Of a DNA stretch of 64,000 bases, positions 35,445 through 44,907 are shown in pieces. Within the stretch, counting starts at the first letter, position 1. Every line of letters begins with the position of its first letter. This DNA is from Lentilactobacillus hilgardii DSM 20176 = ATCC 8290 (GTDB lineage Bacteria > Bacillota > Bacilli > Lactobacillales > Lactobacillaceae): the NCBI RefSeq assembly GCF_000159315.1, contig NZ_GG669993.1:377668-441667 (forward strand), given 5' to 3'. The position numbers and the translations under genes were made by a program. The notes below the pieces were generated by a model. It made no database searches and was not told the DNA's origin. It saw only the letters and a list, made by a program, of their open reading frames with translations.

Positions 35445-36623
35445 TTGAGTACTAATCATAAACCATTAAGCAAAAAACAACTTGAAGAAACACTTATTCA
35501 ATACCGTCATCATTTTCACGAATATCTGGAACTTGCCAACCGAGAATTTAAAACAACAGAAACCATTAAAGCTATTTTGACCAAATGGGGAATTAAACTT
35601 CTACCCACAAATTTAAAAACAGGCGTGTTCGCCGAAATTGGTACAAGCGATGGTCCTACCGTTGCTTTAAGAGCCGACATTGATGCGCTTCCGATTCAGG
35701 AGGAATCCGGCGTTCCCTTCAGCTCTAAAGTTCCGGGTGTTATGCACGCTTGCGGACATGATACCCATATCGTATCGTTATTGGGAGGTGCCTACCTGTT
35801 AAAGCAACTTGAAGCCAGTCTTCCTGGAAAAGTTCGACTTCTTTTTCAATTATCCGAAGAAGATAGAGAAAGGGCTCTTCAATTGATTAACAATGGTCAA
35901 TTAAAAGGCGTTAATGCTATCATCGGATTTCACAATACACCTCATCAGCCAATCGGCCATGTCGGCCTTACAACTGGTGCCATCGATAAATTCAAAGTCA
36001 CCCTGACCGGTGTAGGAACCCATGCATCCGCACCGCAAAATGGTGAAGATCCGATCGCGGCGCTGGGTTATGAAATTACCGAACTGCAATCATTAATTTC
36101 CAGAAAATTAGATCCATTTAAAGCCGCTGTATTAAGTATTACACACCTAAGTGCCGGTAATACTTGGAACGTTATCCCAAGTAATGCATTTTTTGAAGGC
36201 ACTGTTCGCACAGCCGACAAAAATGTCCGTCAAGAGATTAAGAACCTTTTTTTAAATTGTTAATTATACAGCTTTGGCACATAACGTTAAAGCTGATATT
36301 AACTGGTACGCTGGAAATCCATCCGTTGATAACGATCCAACATTAACTAAGATTGTTAAGGACGAAACTGCTAAATTTGCCCCAATCTATGTACAGGAAC
36401 AACAACTTGGCAGTGACGACTTTTCCTGCTACCAGGACATTATCCCTGACGTCTATGCAAATATTGGAAACGGTGGACAAGTTAGTCTTCACAATTCACA
36501 CTTTACAGCAAGTGATCATTTATTAATTGTCGGGGGGCAACTTTTTTCGAAAAAAATGCTGTCCGACTTTTAAAAAACCTAAAAACTAATCACCAGAGGG
36601 TCAACAATAATAATTCGTTATAA
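35445..36623 (+). pseudogene. M20D amidohydrolase (HipO-like), two frameshifts
   Basis: TTG 35445 behind AGGAT. The first frame gives a good M20 aminoacylase: VALRADIDALPIQEE, MHACGHDTHIVSLLGGA (metal ligands), LFQLSEED, and LSAGNTWNVIPS, ending at 36263. Removing one A from AAA at 36254-36256 continues as IVNYTALAHNVKADINWYAG through LGSDDFSCY and HNSHFTASDH. A second extra A in the A7 run (36549-36555) truncates that frame to MLSDF, whereas without it the tail reads FSKNAVRLLKNLK and ends at 36623. Function: release of amino acids from N-acyl derivatives or peptide-like substrates; the Met T-box in front suggests a role in methionine supply. Two shifts in one gene argue for true decay or locally poor sequence. 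Confidence 0.85.
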
Positions 36624-36749
36624 TCCACGCCACTAACTGTGACAGGAGATTGAAAAAGCCGCCATAAATAATCTTTTTATCAACCCTACACCGGTTAATC
36701 GTTTAGTATGGTTTGGTATACAAATTCTAATTTATTCGACCACTATTCT

Positions 36750-38006
36750 CTAAGCATTAAAATAGTCATTAACGGTTTGTTTATAAATCTCAATAAAACG
36801 CTCAAAATTTTCCAGCTCAACAAACTCGTCAACTTGGTGTGCCGTCATATTACCTGGGCCGAAGACCGCAACCGTGATCGTTGGGTTTACTTTGACGAAT
36901 TCTGCCGCATCCGTACCACCAGGATACCCACCCAATGGTAATTTTTGTTGGAGTTGCTGTTCACCATGCTTTCTAAGTAACTGAATCAATTTATTATTCG
37001 GATCGCTTACCACGGGATATTTGTTCCCAAGAAGTTTAAATGACAAGTCGGCTTCCGACTCCTGATTATTCTTAGAAATAATCCGTTTTAAATGGTCAAT
37101 AATGGCATCGTTGGGTTCTTCTGGAATGGTTCTGATCTTAGCATAAACAGAGGCCGAAGCCGGAACGGAATTCAACTGATCACCACCATTAATTTTGGTG
37201 ACCACAGGAATCGTTTTCCCTAAAATAGCATTTTTTTCATGAAGTGTCCTGAAATATTTAATTTCATTATCGTACGCCTTGATTAAAGGTGCAATGGCAT
37301 TTATTCCTAATTGCGGCGATGAACTATGAGCCGTTTTCCCCTTTGCCAGTGTTTCATACGTAATGGAACCCTTGTGCGCAAAACTCAAAAGATATTGTTC
37401 GGTCGAATTGTTTTCTTTAACTAATTCCTTAATCTGTGCTTTTGAAAACTTAAATGGATTTAGCGGTGTATCCTGTGTTAGCCAATCTAAAGGTTCACTA
37501 CTTGGTTCAGCAATGATTGCCGCTGAAACATCATCCAAATACCCATGTTTAGCAAAGTTCTGTGCACCTTGCATATGATTGACTGTACTAGACTCCTCAC
37601 CAACTGTTGCCAATAAACGAATGGTTCCGTTTATCGGATTTCCGGACTGCTTCAGCTCGATCATTGTGATAATTTCGGCAGCAAGTCCGGATTTCATATC
37701 ACTCGTGCCTCGACCGTACATGCGATCGCCAACAATTTCGGCCCCTAAGGGATTGTGCAGCCATTTTGACCGTTCGCCAATATCAACAACATCTTGATGC
37801 CCTTCAAAAACAATTACTGGTGACGTTTTATCACCAACTTCGGCAACTAAATTAAATCTCCCTGGTTCAACCTCAATTGTCTTACCGTGAATCCCATAAC
37901 TTTCCAAATATCGAGAAAGATATTTGGCCGTTCCTTCTTCTCGACCACCAACTGTATTAATTTTAATTAAATCGCTCAGTAATTTAATCCGGTCTTTTCG
38001 ATCCAT
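36750..38006 (-). CDS. ArgE/DapE-family M20 deacylase
   Basis: 418 residues. Motifs: VFEGHQDVVD (metal His, catalytic Asp), MYGRGTSDMKSG (bridging Asp), TVGEESS (catalytic Glu pair), and GGYPGGTDAAEF with GPGNMTAHQVDE near the C-terminus. The dimerisation lid lies at about 195-300. Cytoplasmic metal-dependent removal of acyl groups from amino acids (succinyl-diaminopimelate desuccinylase or acetylornithine deacetylase type). No lysine or arginine pathway gene is adjacent, so the physiological substrate is open. Convergent with the decayed M20 gene. Confidence 0.87.
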   Translation of the reverse strand: MDRKDRIKLLSDLIKINTVGGREEGTAKYLSRYLESYGIHGKTIEVEPGRFNLVAEVGDKTSPVIVFEGHQDVVDIGERSKWLHNPLGAEIVGDRMYGRGTSDMKSGLAAEIITMIELKQSGNPINGTIRLLATVGEESSTVNHMQGAQNFAKHGYLDDVSAAIIAEPSSEPLDWLTQDTPLNPFKFSKAQIKELVKENNSTEQYLLSFAHKGSITYETLAKGKTAHSSSPQLGINAIAPLIKAYDNEIKYFRTLHEKNAILGKTIPVVTKINGGDQLNSVPASASVYAKIRTIPEEPNDAIIDHLKRIISKNNQESEADLSFKLLGNKYPVVSDPNNKLIQLLRKHGEQQLQQKLPLGGYPGGTDAAEFVKVNPTITVAVFGPGNMTAHQVDEFVELENFERFIEIYKQTVNDYFNA

Positions 38007-38210
38007 AATATTAACAACTCCCGTTAAGTCAGCTTTTATAGATTGTTAAAAAGTAACTGTCGATGTTTTAAGCCTTTATACTATTATAAGGCATTGTTAA
38101 CGAATTCGCTTTCTTTTCGGCCATTTCAGTTGAAAATTTCCTTAATCATCATAAAACACTCACGTCAAAATATTGATGCAAATGTGCCTAATCTAGTTTA
38201 TACTGAAAAT

Positions 38211-38289
38211 GCAGCTAGGGGAGCAATTTGCTGAGACCATTTTGGGGAACCCTTTGAACCTGTGAGTCAGTACTCGCGTAGGGAAGCTT
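38211..38289 (+). ncRNA. TPP riboswitch (THI element)
   Basis: All conserved blocks are present in order: AGGGGAGC (38217-38224), GCTGAGA (38230-38236), the ACCCTTTGAACCTG core (38249-38262), and CGTAGGGAAGC (38277-38287), closed by an AGCT/AGCT P1 helix. A -10 box TATACT lies at 38199-38204. It binds thiamine pyrophosphate and normally shuts off the downstream gene. Confidence 0.95.
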
Positions 38290-38313
38290 AACAATATGAG
38301 TATGTTAATTTCT

Positions 38314-38336
38314 CTCCAAGCAATAATTCTTGGAGG
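38314..38336 (+). promoter_or_regulatory. Ribosome-site-sequestering hairpin (riboswitch output)
   Basis: CTCCAAG (38314-38320) pairs perfectly with CTTGGAG (38329-38335), burying the GGAGG ribosome site of the methyltransferase (ATG 38344). No T tract follows, so control is at translation. Confidence 0.85.
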
Positions 38337-38343
38337 TTTTATC

Positions 38344-39069
38344 ATGGTTAAAACACATGCAATAGAAATTTTTGATGGTTATGCGACTGAATATGATCAG
38401 TGGTTTCTGGCCAATAAGCAGATATTTCTGAGTGAACTAAAACTTTTAAAATCTGTTTTAGACTTAGGCTCAACAAAACATGTCTTGTCAATCGGTTGTG
38501 GCAGCGGGTTATTTGAAGATACCCTCCACCGCCAATATGGCCTGCCACTTTTTGATGGTGTTGAACCATCTACCGATATGGCACAGATTGCAAAAAAGCG
38601 GGGATTAAACGTTCGCGTTGGAAAAGCAGAAAGTATTAATCTGCCCGCAAGACAGTATGATACCATTTACTTTAATGGCAGCTCCAGTTATATTAAGGAC
38701 TTATTGGCGGCTTATCAAAATTGTATCAAAGCACTCAAGTCCGGCGGCCATTTTATTTTAATTGACGTGCCAAAAGAAAGTGCTTATGGATTAATGTATA
38801 TGCTTGCCAAAATTCAGGGTAATTATCAATCAGAAGAATTGGCAAATGTTCTTCCGAAATGGCCATACCTAATTGAACTGGTTGATTCTGCATACTGGCA
38901 TACCACCCTAGAAAAAAAGCACCTTTTAGAAAACGAGCTTCAGCTACGACATTTAAGGTTCAAACAAACCTTGGTAGCAAACCCACTCTACACAAACGAT
39001 AGTGCTGAAGAACCTGAAGATGGCTTTTCAAAAGGTGGTTATGTCGCAATAATTGCCGAAAAGCCTTAA
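38344..39069 (+). CDS. Class I SAM-dependent methyltransferase under TPP control
   Basis: 241 residues from ATG 38344; the ribosome site is the one held in the hairpin. Methyltransferase core: YATEYDQWF, motif I VLSIGCGSGLFED, motif II DGVEPSTDMAQIAKKRG, then YDTIYFNGSSSYI and motif post-II ALKSGGHFILIDVPK. Substrate unknown; C-terminal third is not recognisable. I know of no such enzyme in the standard thiamine pathway, yet the riboswitch makes a link to thiamine metabolism or salvage likely. Confidence 0.85.
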   Translation: MVKTHAIEIFDGYATEYDQWFLANKQIFLSELKLLKSVLDLGSTKHVLSIGCGSGLFEDTLHRQYGLPLFDGVEPSTDMAQIAKKRGLNVRVGKAESINLPARQYDTIYFNGSSSYIKDLLAAYQNCIKALKSGGHFILIDVPKESAYGLMYMLAKIQGNYQSEELANVLPKWPYLIELVDSAYWHTTLEKKHLLENELQLRHLRFKQTLVANPLYTNDSAEEPEDGFSKGGYVAIIAEKP

Positions 39070-39077
39070 AACAAAAT

Positions 39078-39131
39078 AAATAAGCTGACACCAATCCCTT
39101 GTTTATCAAGGAAATGATGTCAGCTTATTTA
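39078..39131. terminator. Bidirectional terminator
   Basis: AAATAAGCTGACA (39078-39090) pairs with TGTCAGCTTATTT (39118-39130), with an inner CCTTG/CAAGG helix. It separates the methyltransferase from the convergent msrA gene. Confidence 0.8.
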
Positions 39132-39142
39132 GGTTCTGCTGA

Positions 39143-39670
39143 TTATTTTTGTTTTGACTGCCAGTGGTCTTTCACAAATTTTTCACGTCCGCCAGCTTCC
39201 TCCATTTGGAAACGAAATGGATTTTTTTTATAAAACTGTTGATGTTCCTCTTCTGCTGGATAAAAGGGTTTGGCATCTTCAATTTGAGTGACAATCGGCT
39301 GGTCAAACATACCGGTTTCCTCTAAAGCTTTTTTGGAAGCCTCCGCAATTTTTCGTTGCGCTTCATCTTTCACAAAGATCACTGGACGATAGTTATCTCC
39401 TCGATCCTGAAACTGTCCCATTGCATCTGTTGGATCTGTTTGTTGCCAATAAATTTGAACCAGTTGCTTATAACTAATAATATCTGGATCAAAATTAATT
39501 TTAACGGCTTCGGTATGTCCCGTTGTATGGCTGCTAACCTGTTCGTAGCTCGGATTTGCTACATGACCGCCCGTATATCCGGAAATAACTTTATTAATAC
39601 CGGGCATGGTATCAAACGGTTTAACCATACACCAGAAACACCCACCGGCAAAAATTGCTGTATCTTCCAT
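39143..39670 (-). CDS. msrA: Peptide methionine-S-sulfoxide reductase MsrA
   Basis: 175 residues from ATG 39670 (GAGGTG 6 bases before). Catalytic Cys is in FAGGCFWCM near the N-terminus; [22 protein letters not shown] and the [14 protein letters not shown] segment are diagnostic. Repairs the S form of oxidised methionine in proteins. msrB lies 64 bases upstream on the same strand, so both forms are covered by one locus; useful to an organism that makes peroxide through pyruvate oxidase. Confidence 0.95.
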   Translation of the reverse strand: MEDTAIFAGGCFWCMVKPFDTMPGINKVISGYTGGHVANPSYEQVSSHTTGHTEAVKINFDPDIISYKQLVQIYWQQTDPTDAMGQFQDRGDNYRPVIFVKDEAQRKIAEASKKALEETGMFDQPIVTQIEDAKPFYPAEEEHQQFYKKNPFRFQMEEAGGREKFVKDHWQSKQK

Positions 39671-39734
39671 TAATGACACCTCTTTGACTTTATTATTAAT
39701 ATCATCTAAACATCAATTTTAACAGCTGTACATA

Positions 39735-40166
39735 TCAGTTAAACATTGTTTTATACTGATCGTACCCTGCCTCTTCAAGCTCGTCTGCGGGGATGAACTT
39801 CAAGGCCGCGGAATTAATGCAATATCGTTGGCCGCCTGCTTCTTTGGGTCCATCGCCAAACACATGCCCTAGATGAGAATGAGCATCATTACTTTGAACT
39901 TCCTCTCTAATCATTCCGTGAGAAGTATCCAAATTCTTATGAATACTTGTTTGCTCAATTGGTTTGGTAAATGATGGCCATCCACACCCAGCGTCATATT
40001 TGTCCTTAGATGAAAACAAAGGTTCACCACTTACGACGTCAACATAAATACCCTCTTGATAAAAATGATCATATTGACCACTAAAGGGTGCCTCCGTAGC
40101 GGCCTCTTGGGTAACCGCATACTGTTCTGGTGTTAATCGATGTTTTAAATCTTTTTTCTCAACCAT
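39735..40166 (-). CDS. msrB: Peptide methionine-R-sulfoxide reductase MsrB
   Basis: 143 residues; CAGGAGG upstream. Diagnostic [21 protein letters not shown] and catalytic Cys in RYCINSAAL. The two CxxC zinc-binding pairs of many MsrB proteins are absent. Repairs the R form of methionine sulfoxide. Likely co-transcribed with msrA. Confidence 0.95.
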   Translation of the reverse strand: MVEKKDLKHRLTPEQYAVTQEAATEAPFSGQYDHFYQEGIYVDVVSGEPLFSSKDKYDAGCGWPSFTKPIEQTSIHKNLDTSHGMIREEVQSNDAHSHLGHVFGDGPKEAGGQRYCINSAALKFIPADELEEAGYDQYKTMFN

Positions 40167-40248
40167 GCTTGACCTCCTGCCAAGGGTAAATAGATTGTGT
40201 GCAACTAATGCTTTCTACATTATAGGTCGTCATTGCTTTTATGTAAAC

Positions 40249-40280
40249 AAAAAACGGCCTCAGTGATAAACTGTGGACCG
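40249..40280 (-). terminator. Terminator of ppaC
   Basis: On the minus strand CGG-CCACAGT pairs with ACTG-GG-CCG (one bulge, one mismatch) and ends in T6, about 45 bases past the ppaC stop. Confidence 0.7.
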
Positions 40281-40325
40281 AATTTAACATGCTATTTCAA
40301 CTTAATCAAATATACGTACGAGTCA

Positions 40326-41255
40326 TTAACTTAATGCATCAGTTAATGGTGGTACTACCTGTTTCTTTCGAGAAACAACACCTGGTAACGGCATTGTATT
40401 GTCACTAGCAAACTTTTCGTTGAAAGCTTTTTCAACGGCATCTAAAGATGATCCAACTGCAATCAACTTGGAATCACTATTCAAAACGTTCGTAACAAGT
40501 ACTAAGAATAAATCGTATCCCTTATCGGAAGCTTCGGCTGACATTGCCTTTTTAATATCATCCTGACGCTTATCAATATCATCAAAGTCAACAACGTTGA
40601 TTTGATCAATTCGAACACTCTTGCCACCCATTGTAAATGACTTTGCATCTGAGTCGATTAGTTCCTGATCACTTTTAGCTGCAACGTTAGTTCCAGCCTT
40701 GAGCATTTCAATACCATACTTTTCGTAATCAATATCAGCAATCTCCGCCAATGTCTTAACAGCAATTTTGTCATCATCAGTCGTTGTAGGAGACTTAAGC
40801 AATAACGTATCGGAAATAATTGCTGAAAGCATCAAGCCGGCAAGTTGAGCCGGAATTTCAATCTTGTTTTCGTCAAACATCTTAACCAAAATTGTACTGC
40901 AGCAACCTAATGGTTCTGCACGATAATATAATGGTAATTCTGTTTGGAAATTTGAAATACGGTGATGATCAACAACGTGGGTAATTTTAACATCTTTAAT
41001 GTCGCTAACACTTTGTTGAAATTCATTATGATCAACCAACATAACTGAATCAACTTCATTACTAGCTGTCTTAATCACTCGTGGTGTTGTTTCATCAAAG
41101 TAATTCAAAACAAAATTGGTTTCCGGATTTGGTTGTCCCAAAGCGACGGCCTCAGTATCATAACCTAATTGGTTTTGAAGATACGAGTACGCTTTTGCGG
41201 CTACAATTGCATCTGTATCAGGGTTTTGGTGACCAAAAACTAATTCTTTACTCAT
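40326..41255 (-). CDS. ppaC: Manganese-dependent inorganic pyrophosphatase
   Basis: 309 residues. Family II signature: [21 protein letters not shown] and the DHH motif [10 protein letters not shown], with [11 protein letters not shown], then the C-terminal DHHA2 domain ending [15 protein letters not shown]. Hydrolyses pyrophosphate to drive biosynthesis. Single-gene unit. Confidence 0.96.
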   Translation of the reverse strand: MSKELVFGHQNPDTDAIVAAKAYSYLQNQLGYDTEAVALGQPNPETNFVLNYFDETTPRVIKTASNEVDSVMLVDHNEFQQSVSDIKDVKITHVVDHHRISNFQTELPLYYRAEPLGCCSTILVKMFDENKIEIPAQLAGLMLSAIISDTLLLKSPTTTDDDKIAVKTLAEIADIDYEKYGIEMLKAGTNVAAKSDQELIDSDAKSFTMGGKSVRIDQINVVDFDDIDKRQDDIKKAMSAEASDKGYDLFLVLVTNVLNSDSKLIAVGSSLDAVEKAFNEKFASDNTMPLPGVVSRKKQVVPPLTDALS

Positions 41256-41283
41256 TTACAAAATCTCCTTTAATTTTTAAAAA

Positions 41284-42243
41284 TTAATCTGCTAATCGGG
41301 ATAGATAATCCTTAGTATTCAAAAATTCGTCAAATTTAGACAAGAAACGACCGATTCTTGGAATTTCATTCTTATTTTTCCGATAAACAAACTTCAAATC
41401 AAATTTAATTTTAGGATCAAATTCAGAGACAAAAATATCATCATTTGTCAGATCCTTTAGATTAATATTGACCATGTATGATTTTGGTAATGCAGTATTT
41501 GTACCAGTGTTAATTGCAAACTTCAAAATCTGCTCAGGCATGGTATAACGAGCAGCTGCAGTTGGAAAGTCAACCATTTGGTTTTTAAACGTTTCCCGTA
41601 ACGTCTGGTTCAAGTAATAATCTTGTGGATACATGACCCATGGTCGATCGTTAACATCTTTTAAATGAACTTTCTTTTTCTTAGAAAGATCTTGATTATG
41701 ATGAATTAACAACAAATCATCCGAAATGATCTTTTTAGAACTGTACGGTTTCCAGTTTTTAATTGATTCATCCGGAAGATACATAATTGCCAGGTCAATT
41801 TTGTTATTTTCCAAACTCTCCCAAATCTCTTTTCGGGTTAACATATGGAAATTAACAACCAAATCTGGATTCTCATGATAAAGTTCCAAAGCAAAATCTT
41901 CAAACACTTTAGTCTCAATTGAAGCCAAAATACCAAGATTGATTTCACCAGTTGTTGAACTGGTTGCTTGTTGAATTTCATCGGTTGCATCATTCAGTAA
42001 ATCATAGATTTGATGGGTCGTTTTTAGCATAATATAACCGGCATCCGTTAACCGTAACTTTTTACCTACTGAATAAAATAATGATGTTCCAACAGTGCGC
42101 TCCAGTTTTTTGATTTGCTGAGTCAACGCCGGCTGTGTGATACCTAAAATTTGTGCAGCCTGCGTATAATTCATTGTATCAGCCAACTGAAGAAAATACG
42201 ATAACGTTTTTGATGAAAAAATACTTTCCTGAGTGGTTTTCAT
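41284..42243 (-). CDS. LysR-family transcriptional regulator
   Basis: 319 residues; winged HTH at about 10-70 (LADTMNYTQAAQILGITQPALTQ is the recognition region) and a LysR substrate-binding domain from about 95. Located between parC and ppaC; no obvious metabolic partner, so its target is unknown. A perfect TTATAAG-N4-CTTATAA dyad lies at 42367-42384 upstream. Confidence 0.88.
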   Translation of the reverse strand: MKTTQESIFSSKTLSYFLQLADTMNYTQAAQILGITQPALTQQIKKLERTVGTSLFYSVGKKLRLTDAGYIMLKTTHQIYDLLNDATDEIQQATSSTTGEINLGILASIETKVFEDFALELYHENPDLVVNFHMLTRKEIWESLENNKIDLAIMYLPDESIKNWKPYSSKKIISDDLLLIHHNQDLSKKKKVHLKDVNDRPWVMYPQDYYLNQTLRETFKNQMVDFPTAAARYTMPEQILKFAINTGTNTALPKSYMVNINLKDLTNDDIFVSEFDPKIKFDLKFVYRKNKNEIPRIGRFLSKFDEFLNTKDYLSRLAD

Positions 42244-42366
42244 TCAGTCTCTCCTTAATGAAGTTAAGGTTAATAAGGTGTGAACCTTACTTCCATATAT
42301 GATCACTAAACTAGTCCAAGACCGCTTTAAATCACCATTTCTGGTCGTTAATGGAAGCTGCCTTGC

Positions 42367-42384
42367 TTATAAGATAACTTATAA
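42367..42384. promoter_or_regulatory. Perfect dyad upstream of the LysR gene
   Basis: TTATAAG (42367-42373) and CTTATAA (42378-42384), in the 204-base gap between parC and the LysR gene. It could be an autoregulatory site, but it is 124 bases from the start codon and AT-rich, so chance is possible. Confidence 0.3.
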
Positions 42385-42447
42385 TTAACCATTATGAATT
42401 ATTATAATTCTAAATGAAATGACAATCAATTAAGAGAACACAAAATT

Positions 42448-44886
42448 TTAATTAATTGTCAATTCAGTCGGCTTTCGACGAATCTTAACCGGCGTTCCTT
42501 CGCTTTCCACATCAATGACAAACGATCCATTGGAATAACGCCCGCCAAGCGAGAATTCGTTTGGCAAAATATCATGAACCCGTTGATGATCCGTTAACAC
42601 TTCAAGAGGGGTATCTTCATTATTAATGACCGTAAAATCAACAACACGGTGAGAATTCTGCTTTAATTCTCTCAGAATCATCACACCTTTGCGAGCACGA
42701 GAAGTCGCTGGAATTTCTTTAACAGCTAATTTTTTAAAGGCACCCCGTTGCGTGACAATTGCAATAACATCGTCATCGTTTACCAACTGCAGGTTTGTTA
42801 TAACATCGCCATCCGCAAGGTTTTGGGACTTAACCCCCGTTGTTCTGGCACCATTAATAGGAACTTCATCAATTCCGTAACGTAATGCCAATCCAAGTTT
42901 AGAAATTAACAATAGCTTACCGCTTGCATCGAGATCTGCCAAGTAATCAATTGCAACAATTCTCGACTTGGGATCTTTTAGTTTTTCATACATATACGCA
43001 TGCTTTTTGTACGTTCTCCCAGGAGCCAAATCAGTTAACTTGGTACGCTTGATATGCCCATCATCAGTGGCAATTAAGAAGAGCCCTTTTTCCTTCAATG
43101 AACTAAATGCAAATGTGCCAATAATTTCTTCATCATTATCCAACCCGATCGTTTGGGAAATATGTTCTCCTGTATCTTTCCATCGGACGTCGGCAATTTC
43201 AAAAATCGGTCGATAGATTAAATTACCCTTACTGGTAAACATGAATAAATGATCTCGAGCATTCATTTGTTTCATAAAGATTGGATAGTCTTCATCCTTG
43301 AGCCCGTTCTCGTTTCCAGAAGCTTTATATGAACGAATACTACTACGTTTGATGTAACCATCGTGGCTAACCATCACCACAACGTCCTCATCGGGAATAA
43401 TGACATCAGTGCTAATTTTAATTGTAGCAACCTTATCTTGAATTTCTGTCCGTCGAGGGTTGCGGTAATTTTTAGCGATTGCCCGTAACTCACGAGCCAA
43501 AACTTTATTAAGCTCCTTAGGATCGGCTAAGATTTTTTTGAATCCGGTAATCTTATCAGATAATTCCTGAGATTCTTTTTCCAGCTGTGTGACATCGGTA
43601 TTAGTCAAGCGATAGAGTTGTAAGGCAACGATTGCATCCGACTGCTTTTCGGAAAACTGATAAGTCTTTACCAGATTATCTCTGGCATCTTTACGATTTT
43701 TACTGGCTCGGATTGTCTTAATCACCTGATCCAAAATTGATAAGGCTTTAATCAGACCTTCCACAATGTGTTGACGATCCAATGCTTTTTGAAGATCAAA
43801 CTGGGTTCTTTTTTTAATAACCTCTCGTTGAAATTCAAGATATGAGACCAATATTTGTTTTAGTGAAAGTCGTTCAGGCCGCATATGGTCGATTGCAACC
43901 ATATTGAAGTTATATGAAATTTGTAAATCAGTATTCTTAAAGAGAAAATTCAAAATACCGGTTGAATCGACATCTCGTTTCAACTCGATCACAATACTCA
44001 TACCCTCGCGGTCGCTTTGATCGCGGACCTCGGAAATCCCATCAACCCTTTTATTAAGACGAAGTTCATCGATTCGCTTAACAAGTTGTGCCTTATTAAC
44101 CTCATACGGAATCTCAGAAACAACAATTTGAGCTTTATTTCCTTTGAGAGATTCGATCTTTGTTTTTGACCGAACAATCACTTTCCCTCTACCGGTCTCA
44201 TAAGCTTTTTTAATACCGTCAATTCCTTGAACAATGGCGCCAGTCGGAAAGTCCGGCCCTTTCACAAACTGCATTAAATCATCCAGTGTTGCTTTAGGAT
44301 GTTTTTGTAGATATAGAACTGCGTCAATAACTTCACCTAAATTATGGGGAGGAATATCCGTTGCGTAACCAGCAGAAATCCCAGTTGATCCATTGACCAG
44401 TAAATTAGGGAAACGTGATGGCAGAACAGTTGGCTCGTACTCAGTATCATCAAAATTCAAGACCCAATCAACGGTATCTTTATCGATATCCCGAAGCATT
44501 TCAGTTGAAATTTTACTTAATCTTGCTTCGGTATACCTCATTGCAGCAGGCGGATCACCATCCATTGAGCCGTTGTTCCCATGCATTTCAATTAAAGGTT
44601 CCCTGACTTTCCAATTCTGACTCATTCTAACGAGTGCTTCATAAATTGAACTATCTCCATGGGGATGGAAATTACCCATGACGTTTCCGACAGACTTTGC
44701 TGATTTTCGGAAAGCTTTATCGTAAGTGTTACCATCCTTATTCATCGCATAAAGAATACGTCGTTGAACAGGTTTTAAGCCATCACGAATATCAGGGAGC
44801 GCCCGCTCTTGAATAATCGAACGGGAGTATCGACTGAATCGTTCTCCCATGACGTCTTCAAGAGATAAATTCTCAATTTTACTCAA
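42448..44886 (-). CDS. parC: DNA topoisomerase IV subunit A
   Basis: 812 residues. N-terminal breakage-reunion domain with DGLKPVQRRILYAM, HPHGDSSIYEAL (quinolone-resistance region) and active-site Tyr in AAMRYTEARLS; C-terminal beta-pinwheel repeats (MFTSKGNLIYRP, IATDDGHIKRTKL, IVTQRGAFKKLA). With ParE it decatenates replicated chromosomes. It begins 21 bases after parE. Confidence 0.97.
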   Translation of the reverse strand: MSKIENLSLEDVMGERFSRYSRSIIQERALPDIRDGLKPVQRRILYAMNKDGNTYDKAFRKSAKSVGNVMGNFHPHGDSSIYEALVRMSQNWKVREPLIEMHGNNGSMDGDPPAAMRYTEARLSKISTEMLRDIDKDTVDWVLNFDDTEYEPTVLPSRFPNLLVNGSTGISAGYATDIPPHNLGEVIDAVLYLQKHPKATLDDLMQFVKGPDFPTGAIVQGIDGIKKAYETGRGKVIVRSKTKIESLKGNKAQIVVSEIPYEVNKAQLVKRIDELRLNKRVDGISEVRDQSDREGMSIVIELKRDVDSTGILNFLFKNTDLQISYNFNMVAIDHMRPERLSLKQILVSYLEFQREVIKKRTQFDLQKALDRQHIVEGLIKALSILDQVIKTIRASKNRKDARDNLVKTYQFSEKQSDAIVALQLYRLTNTDVTQLEKESQELSDKITGFKKILADPKELNKVLARELRAIAKNYRNPRRTEIQDKVATIKISTDVIIPDEDVVVMVSHDGYIKRSSIRSYKASGNENGLKDEDYPIFMKQMNARDHLFMFTSKGNLIYRPIFEIADVRWKDTGEHISQTIGLDNDEEIIGTFAFSSLKEKGLFLIATDDGHIKRTKLTDLAPGRTYKKHAYMYEKLKDPKSRIVAIDYLADLDASGKLLLISKLGLALRYGIDEVPINGARTTGVKSQNLADGDVITNLQLVNDDDVIAIVTQRGAFKKLAVKEIPATSRARKGVMILRELKQNSHRVVDFTVINNEDTPLEVLTDHQRVHDILPNEFSLGGRYSNGSFVIDVESEGTPVKIRRKPTELTIN

Positions 44887-44907
44887 TTTAAAATCTCCCC
44901 TATATGT

